From a virus, in IMG/VR virus record IMGVR_UViG_3300044859_001932, positions 1 through 57,680 of that record: a stretch of 57,680 nt of DNA; one strand, given 5' to 3'. Positions 37,446 to 45,163 of this stretch are shown here, piece after piece (position 1 is the stretch's first letter; each line of letters opens with the position of its first letter). Made by a program: the position numbers and the translations under genes. Below the pieces are notes generated by a model. The model ran no database searches. It was not told where the DNA came from and saw nothing but the letters and a program-made list of their open reading frames with translations.

Positions 37446-39380
37446 TTAACCTTTTCTTTTTGCAAATATTACTCCGTGATCTGCATTGTTGTCAACCTCT
37501 TTCTGTATTAATTCATCATAAAGCTTAACCACAAAATCAGCGCTAACTAATTTTTCTATTAATGAATTGACTCTTCCGCCTTTATTGTCATGGAATTCTA
37601 AAATTATATTATTAGCTTTAGCTAGCGATTCAATATTAGTTTTATCCAGCAAATCATATTCAGCACCCTCTATATCAATCTTTAATAGATCAACTGAATC
37701 ATGATCAGACATCAGAGAGTTTAGTGTTTTCGATTTAACCAAAACCGTATTTTCGCTTATAGTTTTTGCAATGCTAGAAACTAAAGTGTTCTCTGGATTT
37801 ACACTAAGGTTAACATCTTCACCATCACCTGTTAATGCGATCTCGCTGAAAATAACATTTGGATTTTTTGAGTGCATCTTTCTGAATTCATTAGCAGCTA
37901 AAGGATTTGGCTCTATTGAGATGATCTTTTCGAACCCCACATCTAAACAATACTCTGTAAATAATCCAACATTAGCACCAACGTCAATAGCAACTTTCTT
38001 TCTGAATATGCTATCCGTCATAATGTCATATATTCGGTCAGTGAAGAACTCTTCATAATTTCTAAATATAGGATCTTTTGTATCCAATCTGCAAGCCCTC
38101 TTTGTTACGTTTCTAAATCTTATTACTGATTCAGAAATCACTTCCTCTCCCTGCTTATATTCAATTAAGAATCCACCAAAATTTGGGTTATTTTGGAAAT
38201 CATAAATATGGATGGGTACTGGAATTATCCAATAGGATCCACCTAAACTAAAGTTTATAGTGCAATGGAATATATTAGAACCACTGTCCACGTCCTTAAC
38301 ATAAACATCACAATTAAGTTCCTTTATGTTTCTTGAATCCCCTCTATAAACTATATCAAGTTTATTATCCCAAGGGGAAAATTTGTGGATAAACATATCG
38401 CTTTTATTATTCATAACTAATTCTTTTTTAGGGTTTAGTATTTCTCTTATTTGGTTTGCTATCTCTGTCATATCATCACTTCTAAAAAACTTTAGAGTGT
38501 TCGATTCCTGATACATGTCAACATAAACAGAAAGATTTCTTAGAAGCAATGTGGATTTCCAAGATATTGCTTCTTTGATAACGAGTGGACTTGTTTCCTT
38601 ATCATTGAATAAAGGAATTGAGGGGAATATAACAAGATCCGCTGCCTGATAGAATAAATCTACGTCATCTCTTTCCCCCCATACCTTACAATTGGGAGGG
38701 AGATTACTTGTGATAGGATTCCAATACCATTTAAAATTATCAGCCATTGTACCGATAAAATGGAATTCAACTTCCGGTAGCAATCTTGCAATCTCTGCGG
38801 TTTCTCTTTGATTTTTTCTTGGAGTAAATATACCTATCTGGATTATGTGTTTCTTATTAGGATCCAGTCCAAGTTTTGTCCTGCTATCTAAATAATCTCT
38901 TACTGGTTTCTTAGCTATCCCGTGTTCAATAACTTCAATTGGTACTTTAAGATCTCTTAATAAGTTAACCTGCCAAGGACTAACGACAACAAATTTATCG
39001 GGGAGATATATTTTTTCTTTAGGAGAAACTGACGAATCGTGCATGGTCTCAAATATTTTATATTCTCTGGCGTCATAGAATATAATATCCAGAAGATGGT
39101 GGCTTAAGAATTGCTCGCAAGGTTCTTCGAAATGTATAATATCAGGCTTCATCTCCTTGATTGCCTTAATGAGAATATCTTCTGGTTTATCGCCCCATGT
39201 TATTATTCTCTCTGAACCAAGTATGGATTGGATTCTTTTCCTAATTGTGTTGTAGGAAGACTCATGTCTTTTTTCAAAGACCCAAACTTCCGCTTCGTCT
39301 TTGATTTTGTCTATTTTATTCTTTAAATATTCCGGCATTCCTCCGGTAGACAGGTAAGGTACAATATAAAAAACTCTCAA
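37446..39380 (-). CDS. Glycosyltransferase (GT4-like) + FkbM methyltransferase fusion, 644 aa
   Basis: Residues 1-320: GT-B fold with YIVPYLSTGGMPEYL, PDIIHFEEPCEQF, IQIGIFTPRKNQRETAEIAR, ERDDVDLFYQAADLVIFPSI. Residues about 330-430 form a beta-rich linker. Residues about 440-644: FkbM SAM-dependent methyltransferase with AIDVGANVGLFTEYCLD, IISIEPNPLAANEF and LLKIDIEGAEYDLLD. It would transfer a sugar and O-methylate it. The pair with the next gene suggests a dedicated glycan pathway. Confidence 0.85.
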   Translation of the reverse strand: MRVFYIVPYLSTGGMPEYLKNKIDKIKDEAEVWVFEKRHESSYNTIRKRIQSILGSERIITWGDKPEDILIKAIKEMKPDIIHFEEPCEQFLSHHLLDIIFYDAREYKIFETMHDSSVSPKEKIYLPDKFVVVSPWQVNLLRDLKVPIEVIEHGIAKKPVRDYLDSRTKLGLDPNKKHIIQIGIFTPRKNQRETAEIARLLPEVEFHFIGTMADNFKWYWNPITSNLPPNCKVWGERDDVDLFYQAADLVIFPSIPLFNDKETSPLVIKEAISWKSTLLLRNLSVYVDMYQESNTLKFFRSDDMTEIANQIREILNPKKELVMNNKSDMFIHKFSPWDNKLDIVYRGDSRNIKELNCDVYVKDVDSGSNIFHCTINFSLGGSYWIIPVPIHIYDFQNNPNFGGFLIEYKQGEEVISESVIRFRNVTKRACRLDTKDPIFRNYEEFFTDRIYDIMTDSIFRKKVAIDVGANVGLFTEYCLDVGFEKIISIEPNPLAANEFRKMHSKNPNVIFSEIALTGDGEDVNLSVNPENTLVSSIAKTISENTVLVKSKTLNSLMSDHDSVDLLKIDIEGAEYDLLDKTNIESLAKANNIILEFHDNKGGRVNSLIEKLVSADFVVKLYDELIQKEVDNNADHGVIFAKRKG

Positions 39381-39433
39381 TGTTTTGTATTTATAGGTTC
39401 TACTATAAAAGTCAAATAAAATTTCGGGTAAAA

Positions 39434-39456
39434 GTATTGAAGGGGTGCCTTTGTAC
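39434..39456 (+). repeat. Inverted repeat, left copy
   Basis: GTATTGAAGGGGTGCCTTTG followed by TAC. Its reverse complement matches 40353-40375 with one inserted and one deleted base. The pair encloses the zinc-ribbon gene at 39462-40274. Confidence 0.7.
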
Positions 39457-39461
39457 GAAAT

Positions 39462-40274
39462 TTATTGATCTAGAGATTCGCCACAGTTAGGGCAAAATTT
39501 CCATGTTTTTTTCTTGGATCTTGTTCCACATCCTGTACAATAATCTCTAATCTCAGTAACCTCTACAGGCTTAACTGATCTTGGAAGAATTTGATACTCC
39601 GATGTGTAACTGCAATACCAGGAGTAACTACCTGAATCTTTCCCAAAGTCCTGATCAGATTTTTCTCCTTTTTCCACTCTACCAGTTTCAAGTGAATCCG
39701 CAACTGAGCAGTTAACAGATCCGGATAAACTATTAGAAGAGTAGCTGATTGGATTACCCCCTATCAATAAAGTACTATTGAAGTAAACATTGTTGGTTGG
39801 GGTTTCTCCGAAAATAATAGGATTTACTGTTTCTGAATTGTTTGTCCATGTTTGGTGATAAGGAACATAGGTTGTTCCAGTTGAAAGCGTGCTCCAACCG
39901 TAATTTGTGTGTTCTGGGTAGAACTCAACCTTTACCTTACCGTTGTTTTTGATTGCCTCTTTAACCTCCTCTACATCATCAACATCGTAAGTCGAAAATA
40001 AGAATTTCTTCTTTTCATCGATGAAACGATCCAAGAAGTATCTTTGTCCAGGTCTAAGTACTAAACCAGAGCTACTGATAATCTTGTCGTTGAGATAGAT
40101 TTTAGCTAAATAAGATGTTGATGTTGGATTATAGAGCTCGATTTGAAACTCTTGTCCATTGTCTAGATAAACTAGATCATCCTTTGCGCCGTAGATTTTT
40201 TGTCTGTTGTTGGATACGGCTACCCAAGCTTGTGGTTTTGGAGTACTGTGTACTCCGATTGTGTTGTTTTTCAT
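39462..40274 (-). CDS. Beta-rich protein with C-terminal zinc ribbon, 270 aa
   Basis: The N-terminal WVAVSNNRQKIYGAKDDLVY, LDNGQEFQIELYNPTSTSYL and SSSGLVLRPGQRYFLDRF pattern is one I know from large-phage and giant-virus hypotheticals. The middle is Gly/Asn/Thr-rich and beta-like. The C terminus has DYCTGCGTRSKKKTWKFCPN then CGESLD, a CxxC-x12-CxxC zinc ribbon. No enzymatic activity can be assigned. The whole gene lies between the two inverted repeats. Confidence 0.78.
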   Translation of the reverse strand: MKNNTIGVHSTPKPQAWVAVSNNRQKIYGAKDDLVYLDNGQEFQIELYNPTSTSYLAKIYLNDKIISSSGLVLRPGQRYFLDRFIDEKKKFLFSTYDVDDVEEVKEAIKNNGKVKVEFYPEHTNYGWSTLSTGTTYVPYHQTWTNNSETVNPIIFGETPTNNVYFNSTLLIGGNPISYSSNSLSGSVNCSVADSLETGRVEKGEKSDQDFGKDSGSYSWYCSYTSEYQILPRSVKPVEVTEIRDYCTGCGTRSKKKTWKFCPNCGESLDQ

Positions 40275-40352
40275 TTACCTTTTTCTTTTTTTTTAAAATC
40301 CCATTGCTGCTATTGCTAACAACTCTAAGGCCATTTTGACCCGGGACACTAA

Positions 40353-40375
40353 GTACGAAAGGCACCCTTCAATAC
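40353..40375 (-). repeat. Inverted repeat, right copy
   Basis: GTACGAAAGGCACCCTTCAA followed by TAC, complementary to 39434-39456. It lies 79 bp upstream of the zinc-ribbon gene. Could be a recombination site pair, an operator pair or terminal repeats of a small mobile segment. Confidence 0.7.
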
Positions 40376-40399
40376 ATTCTATATATAATCACTGGTTTA

Positions 40400-40861
40400 T
40401 TACCAGAAATCATCTCCTTCTTGTCCATTTGAAAGATCGTTATAACCTCCGAATGAATTATCGTAGTCATCATCCTCAAATTCTTCATTACTAAAGAATT
40501 TTCTTTCTGATTCAGTAATTCTTTCAAACCAATCGCCATTATCCTTATACCAAACAGTGTTTATAGCAGGTGTTCCCGTTGTCCACTCTATTTTTGAATC
40601 ACTTGATAAACCACCAGGTATAATTGAATCTAAATCATTTACTACTTTTTTTAAATCGTTTTGTAGATCTGTGTCTAATTCTACATCCTCAACGTATATT
40701 TCTAAACATCCATTAAAGTTAGGTTCCATACAATCAATAAAGATGTTATATAAAATAATAAAATCTTCACTTGATTCCATTAGTAATTTAATATCCAATA
40801 TTTCGCTAGCTGTGAACTTGTTATTGGTTATTAGCTCTGCATTTAAAATATAATTTTTCAT
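40400..40861 (-). CDS. Hypothetical acidic protein, 153 aa
   Basis: Not recognised. Helical N-terminal part (NAELITNNKFTASEILDIKL), a middle with NDLDSIIPGGLSSDSKIEWT, and a C-terminal Asp/Glu/Gly-rich tail. No signal peptide. It is the first gene after the inverted repeat. Confidence 0.65.
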   Translation of the reverse strand: MKNYILNAELITNNKFTASEILDIKLLMESSEDFIILYNIFIDCMEPNFNGCLEIYVEDVELDTDLQNDLKKVVNDLDSIIPGGLSSDSKIEWTTGTPAINTVWYKDNGDWFERITESERKFFSNEEFEDDDYDNSFGGYNDLSNGQEGDDFW

Positions 40862-40894
40862 TATTTTTTAGCTGTATATACCATACATGCTTCC

Positions 40895-41176
40895 CTATTT
40901 TATTTGACTTCCCCTGATTTTTACAGTTTCCTCTGTTATTGGACGAGAATAAAGGCTCATTACCTTAGTTCCCCCTATATTAGTAAAAGTGATTCTACTT
41001 TTCTCGTTTGGCTTAAGAGTAATGGTAACATCACCAGGTTCTTCTGAGCTGTCGCTCCATGCAAATACCACAGGAGCTTCATCATCGAATTGGAAAACCC
41101 ATTCAGCTTCTTTGAAATTTTCGGATCCTGCTATTGTAGCGGATTCCCCTTTTAATTCTGTGTTATTATCTTCCAT
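40895..41176 (-). CDS. Small beta-rich protein, 93 aa
   Basis: The start is chosen at ATG 41176 (MEDNNTELKGESATI), 1 bp after the RNase HII stop; the longer frame overlaps that gene in full. Strands WVFQFDDEAPVVFAWSD, DVTITLKPNEKSRITFTNIG and VMSLYSRPI suggest an Ig-like or capsid-decoration fold. Not recognised. Confidence 0.65.
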   Translation of the reverse strand: MEDNNTELKGESATIAGSENFKEAEWVFQFDDEAPVVFAWSDSSEEPGDVTITLKPNEKSRITFTNIGGTKVMSLYSRPITEETVKIRGSQIK

Positions 41177-41177
41177 G

Positions 41178-41756
41178 TTATATAAAGTTTTGGCAAAATG
41201 TTTTTCTGTGGTGTTTCGATAAACCAACTTCTCTTATAACTGAAATGTGTTCAGGTGTTCCATAGCCAACATTCTTTTCCCATAGGTAGTGGGAAAATTC
41301 TGGACTGATAGATTTCATTAGTCTATCCCTATGAACTTTAGCTAAGATAGATGCTGCAGAGATACAGGGTACTTTAGAATCCCCTTTTATCACGCACTCG
41401 TAATCTATCCCTTCATGTCCAGGGAATTTATCTCCGTCGACATAAAGAAAATCAGGAACTATTTTACAAGAATCGATAGCTCTTTTCATAGCTAGAAATG
41501 TTGCTTGCAAAATATTCATCTGGTCTATCTCTTGAGGTGATGCTGCACCTATTCCCCATGCTATTGCATTTTCTTTTATTAATGCTTCTGCTTCTTCTCT
41601 TTTCTTTAAACTTTTTATTGTTTTACTATCCTTAATCCTGGGATCAAAAAAATCTTTTGGCATGATAACTACTGCAGCAACTACTGGTCCTGAAATGGAT
41701 CCACGGCCTACCTCGTCTACCCCGGCGATAAAATTATATTTTGACAAGTCTAACAT
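41178..41756 (-). CDS. rnhB: Ribonuclease HII
   Basis: 192 aa from ATG 41756. Motifs FIAGVDEVGRGSISGPVVAA (catalytic Asp-Glu), FLYVDGDKFPG (third Asp), SAASILAKVHRDRLM (fourth) and the C-terminal KNVGYGTPEHISVIREVG are all present. It removes RNA from RNA-DNA hybrids and single ribonucleotides, e.g. Okazaki primers. The longer ORF to 41819 overlaps the phosphoesterase gene and is rejected as a start. 1 bp from both neighbours. Confidence 0.93.
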   Translation of the reverse strand: MLDLSKYNFIAGVDEVGRGSISGPVVAAVVIMPKDFFDPRIKDSKTIKSLKKREEAEALIKENAIAWGIGAASPQEIDQMNILQATFLAMKRAIDSCKIVPDFLYVDGDKFPGHEGIDYECVIKGDSKVPCISAASILAKVHRDRLMKSISPEFSHYLWEKNVGYGTPEHISVIREVGLSKHHRKTFCQNFI

Positions 41757-41757
41757 A

Positions 41758-43314
41758 TTATGGTTTAAGTGTGGTGAATTCACCCTTAATGAAATTGATG
41801 TGCTGAGCTTTACCATCATGGTGGATTATCACGTGTGACTGAAGCCATCCGCTAGGACCAATGTTATAGTTAACCCTTAGCTTAGTTGATGTACCTACTG
41901 CAAGTGCTCCATCTCTTCTACCTGGTGAGTGATAGTGGCCAACTACTATTTTAGTATTTAGTTTCCTGAACTGTAATAAAGATCCTCTAGATCCATTAGA
42001 TCCAATATCACCATGTTGAGCTAATTCCCAACCGTTAACTACTAAACTGTCACTTCTTCCCAGAGTTTTATATTTAGGATATTTAGCGTTTATTAAATAA
42101 GGTATAACTCCGTTTGGCGCAGCACCTTTAAGAAGTAATGCACTGTATTCCATATACTCGATGGAATTTTTCATGGTTGAAGCTTTTCTCCAGTCAGTTC
42201 CTTTTAACCACCTGTCCAAAAAGTCATCATGATTACTTCTAACAATCACAACGTTATAATTTTCAAAGCTTTTTAATCCATCAAGCATCGCATCAACTTC
42301 ACCCTTAAGTGAATTAGTTCCGTCTAATTCTCTTTGATATTGTATGAAAGGATCTTTTGATTCGTGGTGGTTGATAGAAAGTCCATCAAAGACATCATGC
42401 AGAACTACGTGATCTGGTTTTAGATTCTTGAATAGATCAAGTGTTTTTAAAATGACTCTCTCGTCATGTTGTCCGTAGTGGATATCACCTAATACAGCAG
42501 CTGCAATCGAATCAATCTTAGAAACTTCTCCTTCTTCAACTTTATAGTATAAGTCGCAGAAATCACCATCTTCGGTAGCTGTAACCTGTCTGGCAAAGAA
42601 TGTATTTGCATCTTTTATCTCCACAACAACAAAACCTAATGTGTGGTGGAATTCACCCTTCTTGCCTGATTTTGAATCGGTGTAGTTTTTAAGAGTACAT
42701 GCTCCGGTGGTCATCATCATCTTAGGAAGATTTCCTTCGAGGACAGGGATTGTTTCCATGTGAACCCTTGGGGATCCGAAGACGCAAGAATTAATTCCGC
42801 TCATACCTTGTAGTCCTGTCATTGGATCTACCGCAGTAGGCTGGATTTTAACATCCGACATGATCCACATATGTTTATGAACCTCATGACGATTTGCATC
42901 AAGATATATTGCTATTCTATTTGACCATTCGTCGTAACTTTTGTCAGAGAAAACTGAAGTTGGATTTTTATATCTCCCCGCGATGACGTGAATGTCTGCA
43001 GCTATCTCTTTTGCATAAGCCTCTATGTTCACTATAAAATCATCATGAACTGGAGTATCATTTTGTGCCCAAGTAATTATAAACCTTTTCTTCTTCTTAT
43101 CGAATTTTTTTTCCTTTGCCCTTATGTACTGAGGTGATTCGCTTAGTGCTTTTTCTGTTATACCTAATTTGGAAATCCAGTTTTGAATAGTCCTTTCTGA
43201 TTTTCCTATGAGATCACTTAGACTTTTCATTCTCTGATCCCATGTCAAATCTCTATTCCAGTAAATATCCGACATTTTAGATATTTGCTCGTCGTTTAAT
43301 TCTTCAAACTTCAT
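41758..43314 (-). CDS. A1-like metallophosphoesterase with N-terminal helix-turn-helix, 518 aa
   Basis: ATG 43314 is used; the upstream TTG adds two codons. Residues 30-60 look like an HTH (MKSLSDLIGKSERTIQNWIS). Residues about 265-500 form a calcineurin-like phosphoesterase: VLGDIHYGQHDERVI, VVLHDVFDGLSINHH, VVIVRSNHDDFLDRWL, ELAQHGDIGSNGSRGS, KIVVGHYHSPGRR. The arrangement recalls the phage T5 A1 protein, which takes part in host DNA degradation and shut-off; my identification rests on the overall pattern. Middle residues 75-260 are of unknown role. Confidence 0.78.
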   Translation of the reverse strand: MKFEELNDEQISKMSDIYWNRDLTWDQRMKSLSDLIGKSERTIQNWISKLGITEKALSESPQYIRAKEKKFDKKKKRFIITWAQNDTPVHDDFIVNIEAYAKEIAADIHVIAGRYKNPTSVFSDKSYDEWSNRIAIYLDANRHEVHKHMWIMSDVKIQPTAVDPMTGLQGMSGINSCVFGSPRVHMETIPVLEGNLPKMMMTTGACTLKNYTDSKSGKKGEFHHTLGFVVVEIKDANTFFARQVTATEDGDFCDLYYKVEEGEVSKIDSIAAAVLGDIHYGQHDERVILKTLDLFKNLKPDHVVLHDVFDGLSINHHESKDPFIQYQRELDGTNSLKGEVDAMLDGLKSFENYNVVIVRSNHDDFLDRWLKGTDWRKASTMKNSIEYMEYSALLLKGAAPNGVIPYLINAKYPKYKTLGRSDSLVVNGWELAQHGDIGSNGSRGSLLQFRKLNTKIVVGHYHSPGRRDGALAVGTSTKLRVNYNIGPSGWLQSHVIIHHDGKAQHINFIKGEFTTLKP

Positions 43315-43329
43315 TAGCAAGTGTTAAGG

Positions 43330-43386
43330 TTATTTGTTGTTATATCCTTTTTTAATCAAATGTTTCGATTATATAACAACGAATAA
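43330..43386. repeat. 16-bp inverted repeat upstream of the A1-like gene
   Basis: TTATTTGTTGTTATAT (43330-43345) pairs with ATATAACAACGAATAA (43371-43386) with one mismatch. It lies 16 bp upstream of the A1-like start codon, a place for an operator or mRNA hairpin. No terminator-like T-run. Confidence 0.5.
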
Positions 43387-43495
43387 GGGGTTAAAAATTA
43401 TAAGCTGCATCGAAGAAATTTTCTTGGGTAGCTCTTATAATATCTTTATATATTTTAGATACTTAAAATTATCTTTCTATCTCTTGAAAGAATTT

Positions 43496-43618
43496 TTATA
43501 TAATTACATTTCTTAAATTCCCAGATAAACTCATAGTATACAAGAAGGGATTCCCTGATGCTTTCTTTCTCGGACTATATCTTTGCCGACAATATGCTAC
43601 CGACTCTATATTTTTCAT
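43496..43618 (-). CDS. Small ORF, 40 aa, doubtful
   Basis: From ATG 43618: MKNIESVAYCRQRYSPRKKA then SGNPFLYTMSLSGNLRN. It is basic and lies in a 350-bp gap between the 61-aa gene and the inverted repeat, where nothing else is visible. Coding status weak. Confidence 0.25.
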   Translation of the reverse strand: MKNIESVAYCRQRYSPRKKASGNPFLYTMSLSGNLRNVII

Positions 43619-43667
43619 GGTAGCTATGGAATTTTCAAATACCACTTTATCTATTTTTTCCAAATCT

Positions 43668-43853
43668 TTATGTTGTTGGGTTATCTATCTCTTTTATTAT
43701 ACTCAAAAGACGATTACATTTTTCATAGTCCTCAAAATATTCGAGTAATTTTATGCAATCTAATATTTTATTTTTATCACGGATTCTTTCCCTTACTATC
43801 GCAGAATAGATTATTAGATTGTTATTGTATATTTCCTTTTCGTTTTCTTTCAT
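43668..43853 (-). CDS. Hypothetical helical protein, 61 aa
   Basis: KENEKEIYNNNLIIYSAIVR, then DCIKLLEYFEDYEKCNRLLS. Charged, helical, soluble. Not recognised. Preceded by an AT-rich 70-bp leader and the terminator of the 128-aa gene. Confidence 0.5.
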   Translation of the reverse strand: MKENEKEIYNNNLIIYSAIVRERIRDKNKILDCIKLLEYFEDYEKCNRLLSIIKEIDNPTT

Positions 43854-43929
43854 AAGACCATCATCCTAATATTATTTAATTTACAAAAATCGTAGTATTT
43901 GCAAATAACTGGGTTCCGTTTTTACAAAC

Positions 43930-43970
43930 AAAAAACCCTCATACTATATATTAACATGAGGGTCGTTTTT
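43930..43970 (-). terminator. Rho-independent terminator
   Basis: Stem ACCCTCAT/ATGAGGGT with poly-T on either side, 15 bp after the stop of the 128-aa gene. It may be bidirectional. Confidence 0.8.
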
Positions 43971-43984
43971 AAGTAGTTATTCTC

Positions 43985-44371
43985 TTATGGATCTACCCCA
44001 AAAATAACTTTTAATGCAATAGCCAATATAGCTCCGAATATAATCCATAAAGCCTTATTAACTCCACTTTGCCATTTCTTAAGTGAATCTACGTCAATGC
44101 TAAATTTCATATAATCCTCATATCTATTTTCTTCAGATAATCTAAATTTAGTATTCTCGTTAACCTTAACAACAACACCAGTTTCAGGATCAAGAAGTTT
44201 TTTCTTCATATCCGAAATATCATCTTTCATTGACCTTTGATCTTTTTTAAGATCTTCCATTGTTGTTTGTAAATGTTTTAGTTCGCCATTAGGCATATTG
44301 GTTTTAAGATGACCCAGTTCATCTAAGATCTGTTTCATCAAAAAATTGCTCGTTATATCCTTTTCTTCCAT
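43985..44371 (-). CDS. Coiled-coil protein with C-terminal membrane anchor, 128 aa
   Basis: Long N-terminal coiled coil (residues 5-60, including LQTTMEDLKKDQRSMKDDIS), a DPETGVVVKVNENTKFRLSE segment, and one transmembrane helix near the C terminus (KALWIIFGAILAIALKVIF). This looks like a tail-anchored phage membrane protein of the holin or superinfection-exclusion type, but no family is certain. GATATATA element upstream, terminator downstream. Confidence 0.72.
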   Translation of the reverse strand: MEEKDITSNFLMKQILDELGHLKTNMPNGELKHLQTTMEDLKKDQRSMKDDISDMKKKLLDPETGVVVKVNENTKFRLSEENRYEDYMKFSIDVDSLKKWQSGVNKALWIIFGAILAIALKVIFGVDP

Positions 44372-44413
44372 GTTTTTTGGTTAATTTTGCCCAATTACCA
44401 AAAGATAACTGAT

Positions 44414-44421
44414 TATATATC
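44414..44421 (-). promoter_or_regulatory. GATATATA element
   Basis: Minus-strand octamer 42 bp before the 128-aa gene, further away than the other copies. Intergenic. Confidence 0.35.
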
Positions 44422-44457
44422 TAGCGGGGATATAAGAATCTAAAGGATTTCTAAAAA

Positions 44458-44682
44458 TTATCTGAGTGTTTTTCCTTGAGGATATTCAACTGTTATTCCG
44501 ATTGAGAATTCACTAAATACCTCAAATGCATCCTCTGATGTCTTCACGTAAAACACACCATAAAAAGGCTCATCCTTTTCACACACCTTATCCTTTATTA
44601 TTTCACAGTTAAAGTAGTTTATAAGGGAGCAAGCCTCTATGTGGGATTTTGGATCATGTGTTTTTACGTAAAATTCAACCAT
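44458..44682 (-). CDS. Hypothetical protein, 74 aa
   Basis: MVEFYVKTHDPKSHIEACSL, NYFNCEIIKDKVCEKDEPFY, then GVFYVKTSEDAFEVFSEFSI. Two similar FYVKT strands hint at an internal duplication. Not recognised. Shares one base with the upstream gene's stop. Confidence 0.65.
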   Translation of the reverse strand: MVEFYVKTHDPKSHIEACSLINYFNCEIIKDKVCEKDEPFYGVFYVKTSEDAFEVFSEFSIGITVEYPQGKTLR

Positions 44683-44966
44683 TATTTCTTACCCGTTACT
44701 ATTTCTGATATGGTATTACAATCCATTCTATAGTAATTTTCTTCTGAATCCTTAACTAACATCAATACCTGGTCTATAGTACCCATTAATTTCATATTTT
44801 TTTCCTTGAACACAAATTCTGAACCCAGATGACTAACCTCTAAAGAGGCTCTACGGATCCATTTGGTTTGGTTTCTTCTATAAAGATCTTCATAGTGTTT
44901 AAGCATCTCCTTACTGGGAGCTTTAAATGGGATTAGTTCTGATTTTTTATTTTTCTTATTTTCCAT
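44682..44966 (-). CDS. Hypothetical protein, 94 aa
   Basis: Basic N-terminal part (MENKKNKKSELIPFKAPSKE), helix EMLKHYEDLYRRNQTKWIRR, then beta strands FVFKEKNMKLMGTIDQVLML. Not recognised. In an operon with flanking small genes (1-bp spacings). Confidence 0.65.
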   Translation of the reverse strand: MENKKNKKSELIPFKAPSKEMLKHYEDLYRRNQTKWIRRASLEVSHLGSEFVFKEKNMKLMGTIDQVLMLVKDSEENYYRMDCNTISEIVTGKK

Positions 44967-44967
44967 A

Positions 44968-45144
44968 TTAGATTAAGTTCTTACTGAGTTCTTTAATATC
45001 TAGGAGTTTATTGTCTTTTAGCGAGCTTGCTATTTTTCTCATTTTAACACCTAATGCCATGTCGTTTGGTGTTTCTCTAGTGATCGTGAGAATTAAATCT
45101 TTTAGATCCTCGTAGTTTTTTGGTGCTTGTAGTTCATCGCTCAT
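44968..45144 (-). CDS. Conserved small phage protein, 58 aa
   Basis: Below the usual length cut-off. ATG 45144, TAA ends 1 bp before the next ATG. MSDELQAPKNYEDLKDLILT, then ITRETPNDMALGVKMRKIAS and DIKELSKNLI. The TPNDMALGVKMRKI core resembles small conserved proteins of T4-like phages. Operon position is convincing; function unknown. Confidence 0.65.
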   Translation of the reverse strand: MSDELQAPKNYEDLKDLILTITRETPNDMALGVKMRKIASSLKDNKLLDIKELSKNLI

Positions 45145-45163
45145 TGTGAATTTAGTTATTTTT

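Noticed and set aside
39413-39444. Another copy of the 32-nt promoter module before the GT4/FkbM gene
   Set aside because: TTTTACCCG and a TTATTTG box are present, but the CG-to-box distance is 12 instead of 19 and the T-run is short.
39462-40375. Insertion sequence
   Set aside because: Inverted repeats are present, but the enclosed gene has no transposase motif (no DDE, HUH or serine recombinase), so IS identity is not supported.
43668-43855. Plus-strand 90-aa hydrophobic ORF at 43583-43855
   Set aside because: It overlaps the better-behaved minus-strand 61-aa gene, is very rich in Tyr/Phe/Cys, and has no promoter or partner on the plus strand.
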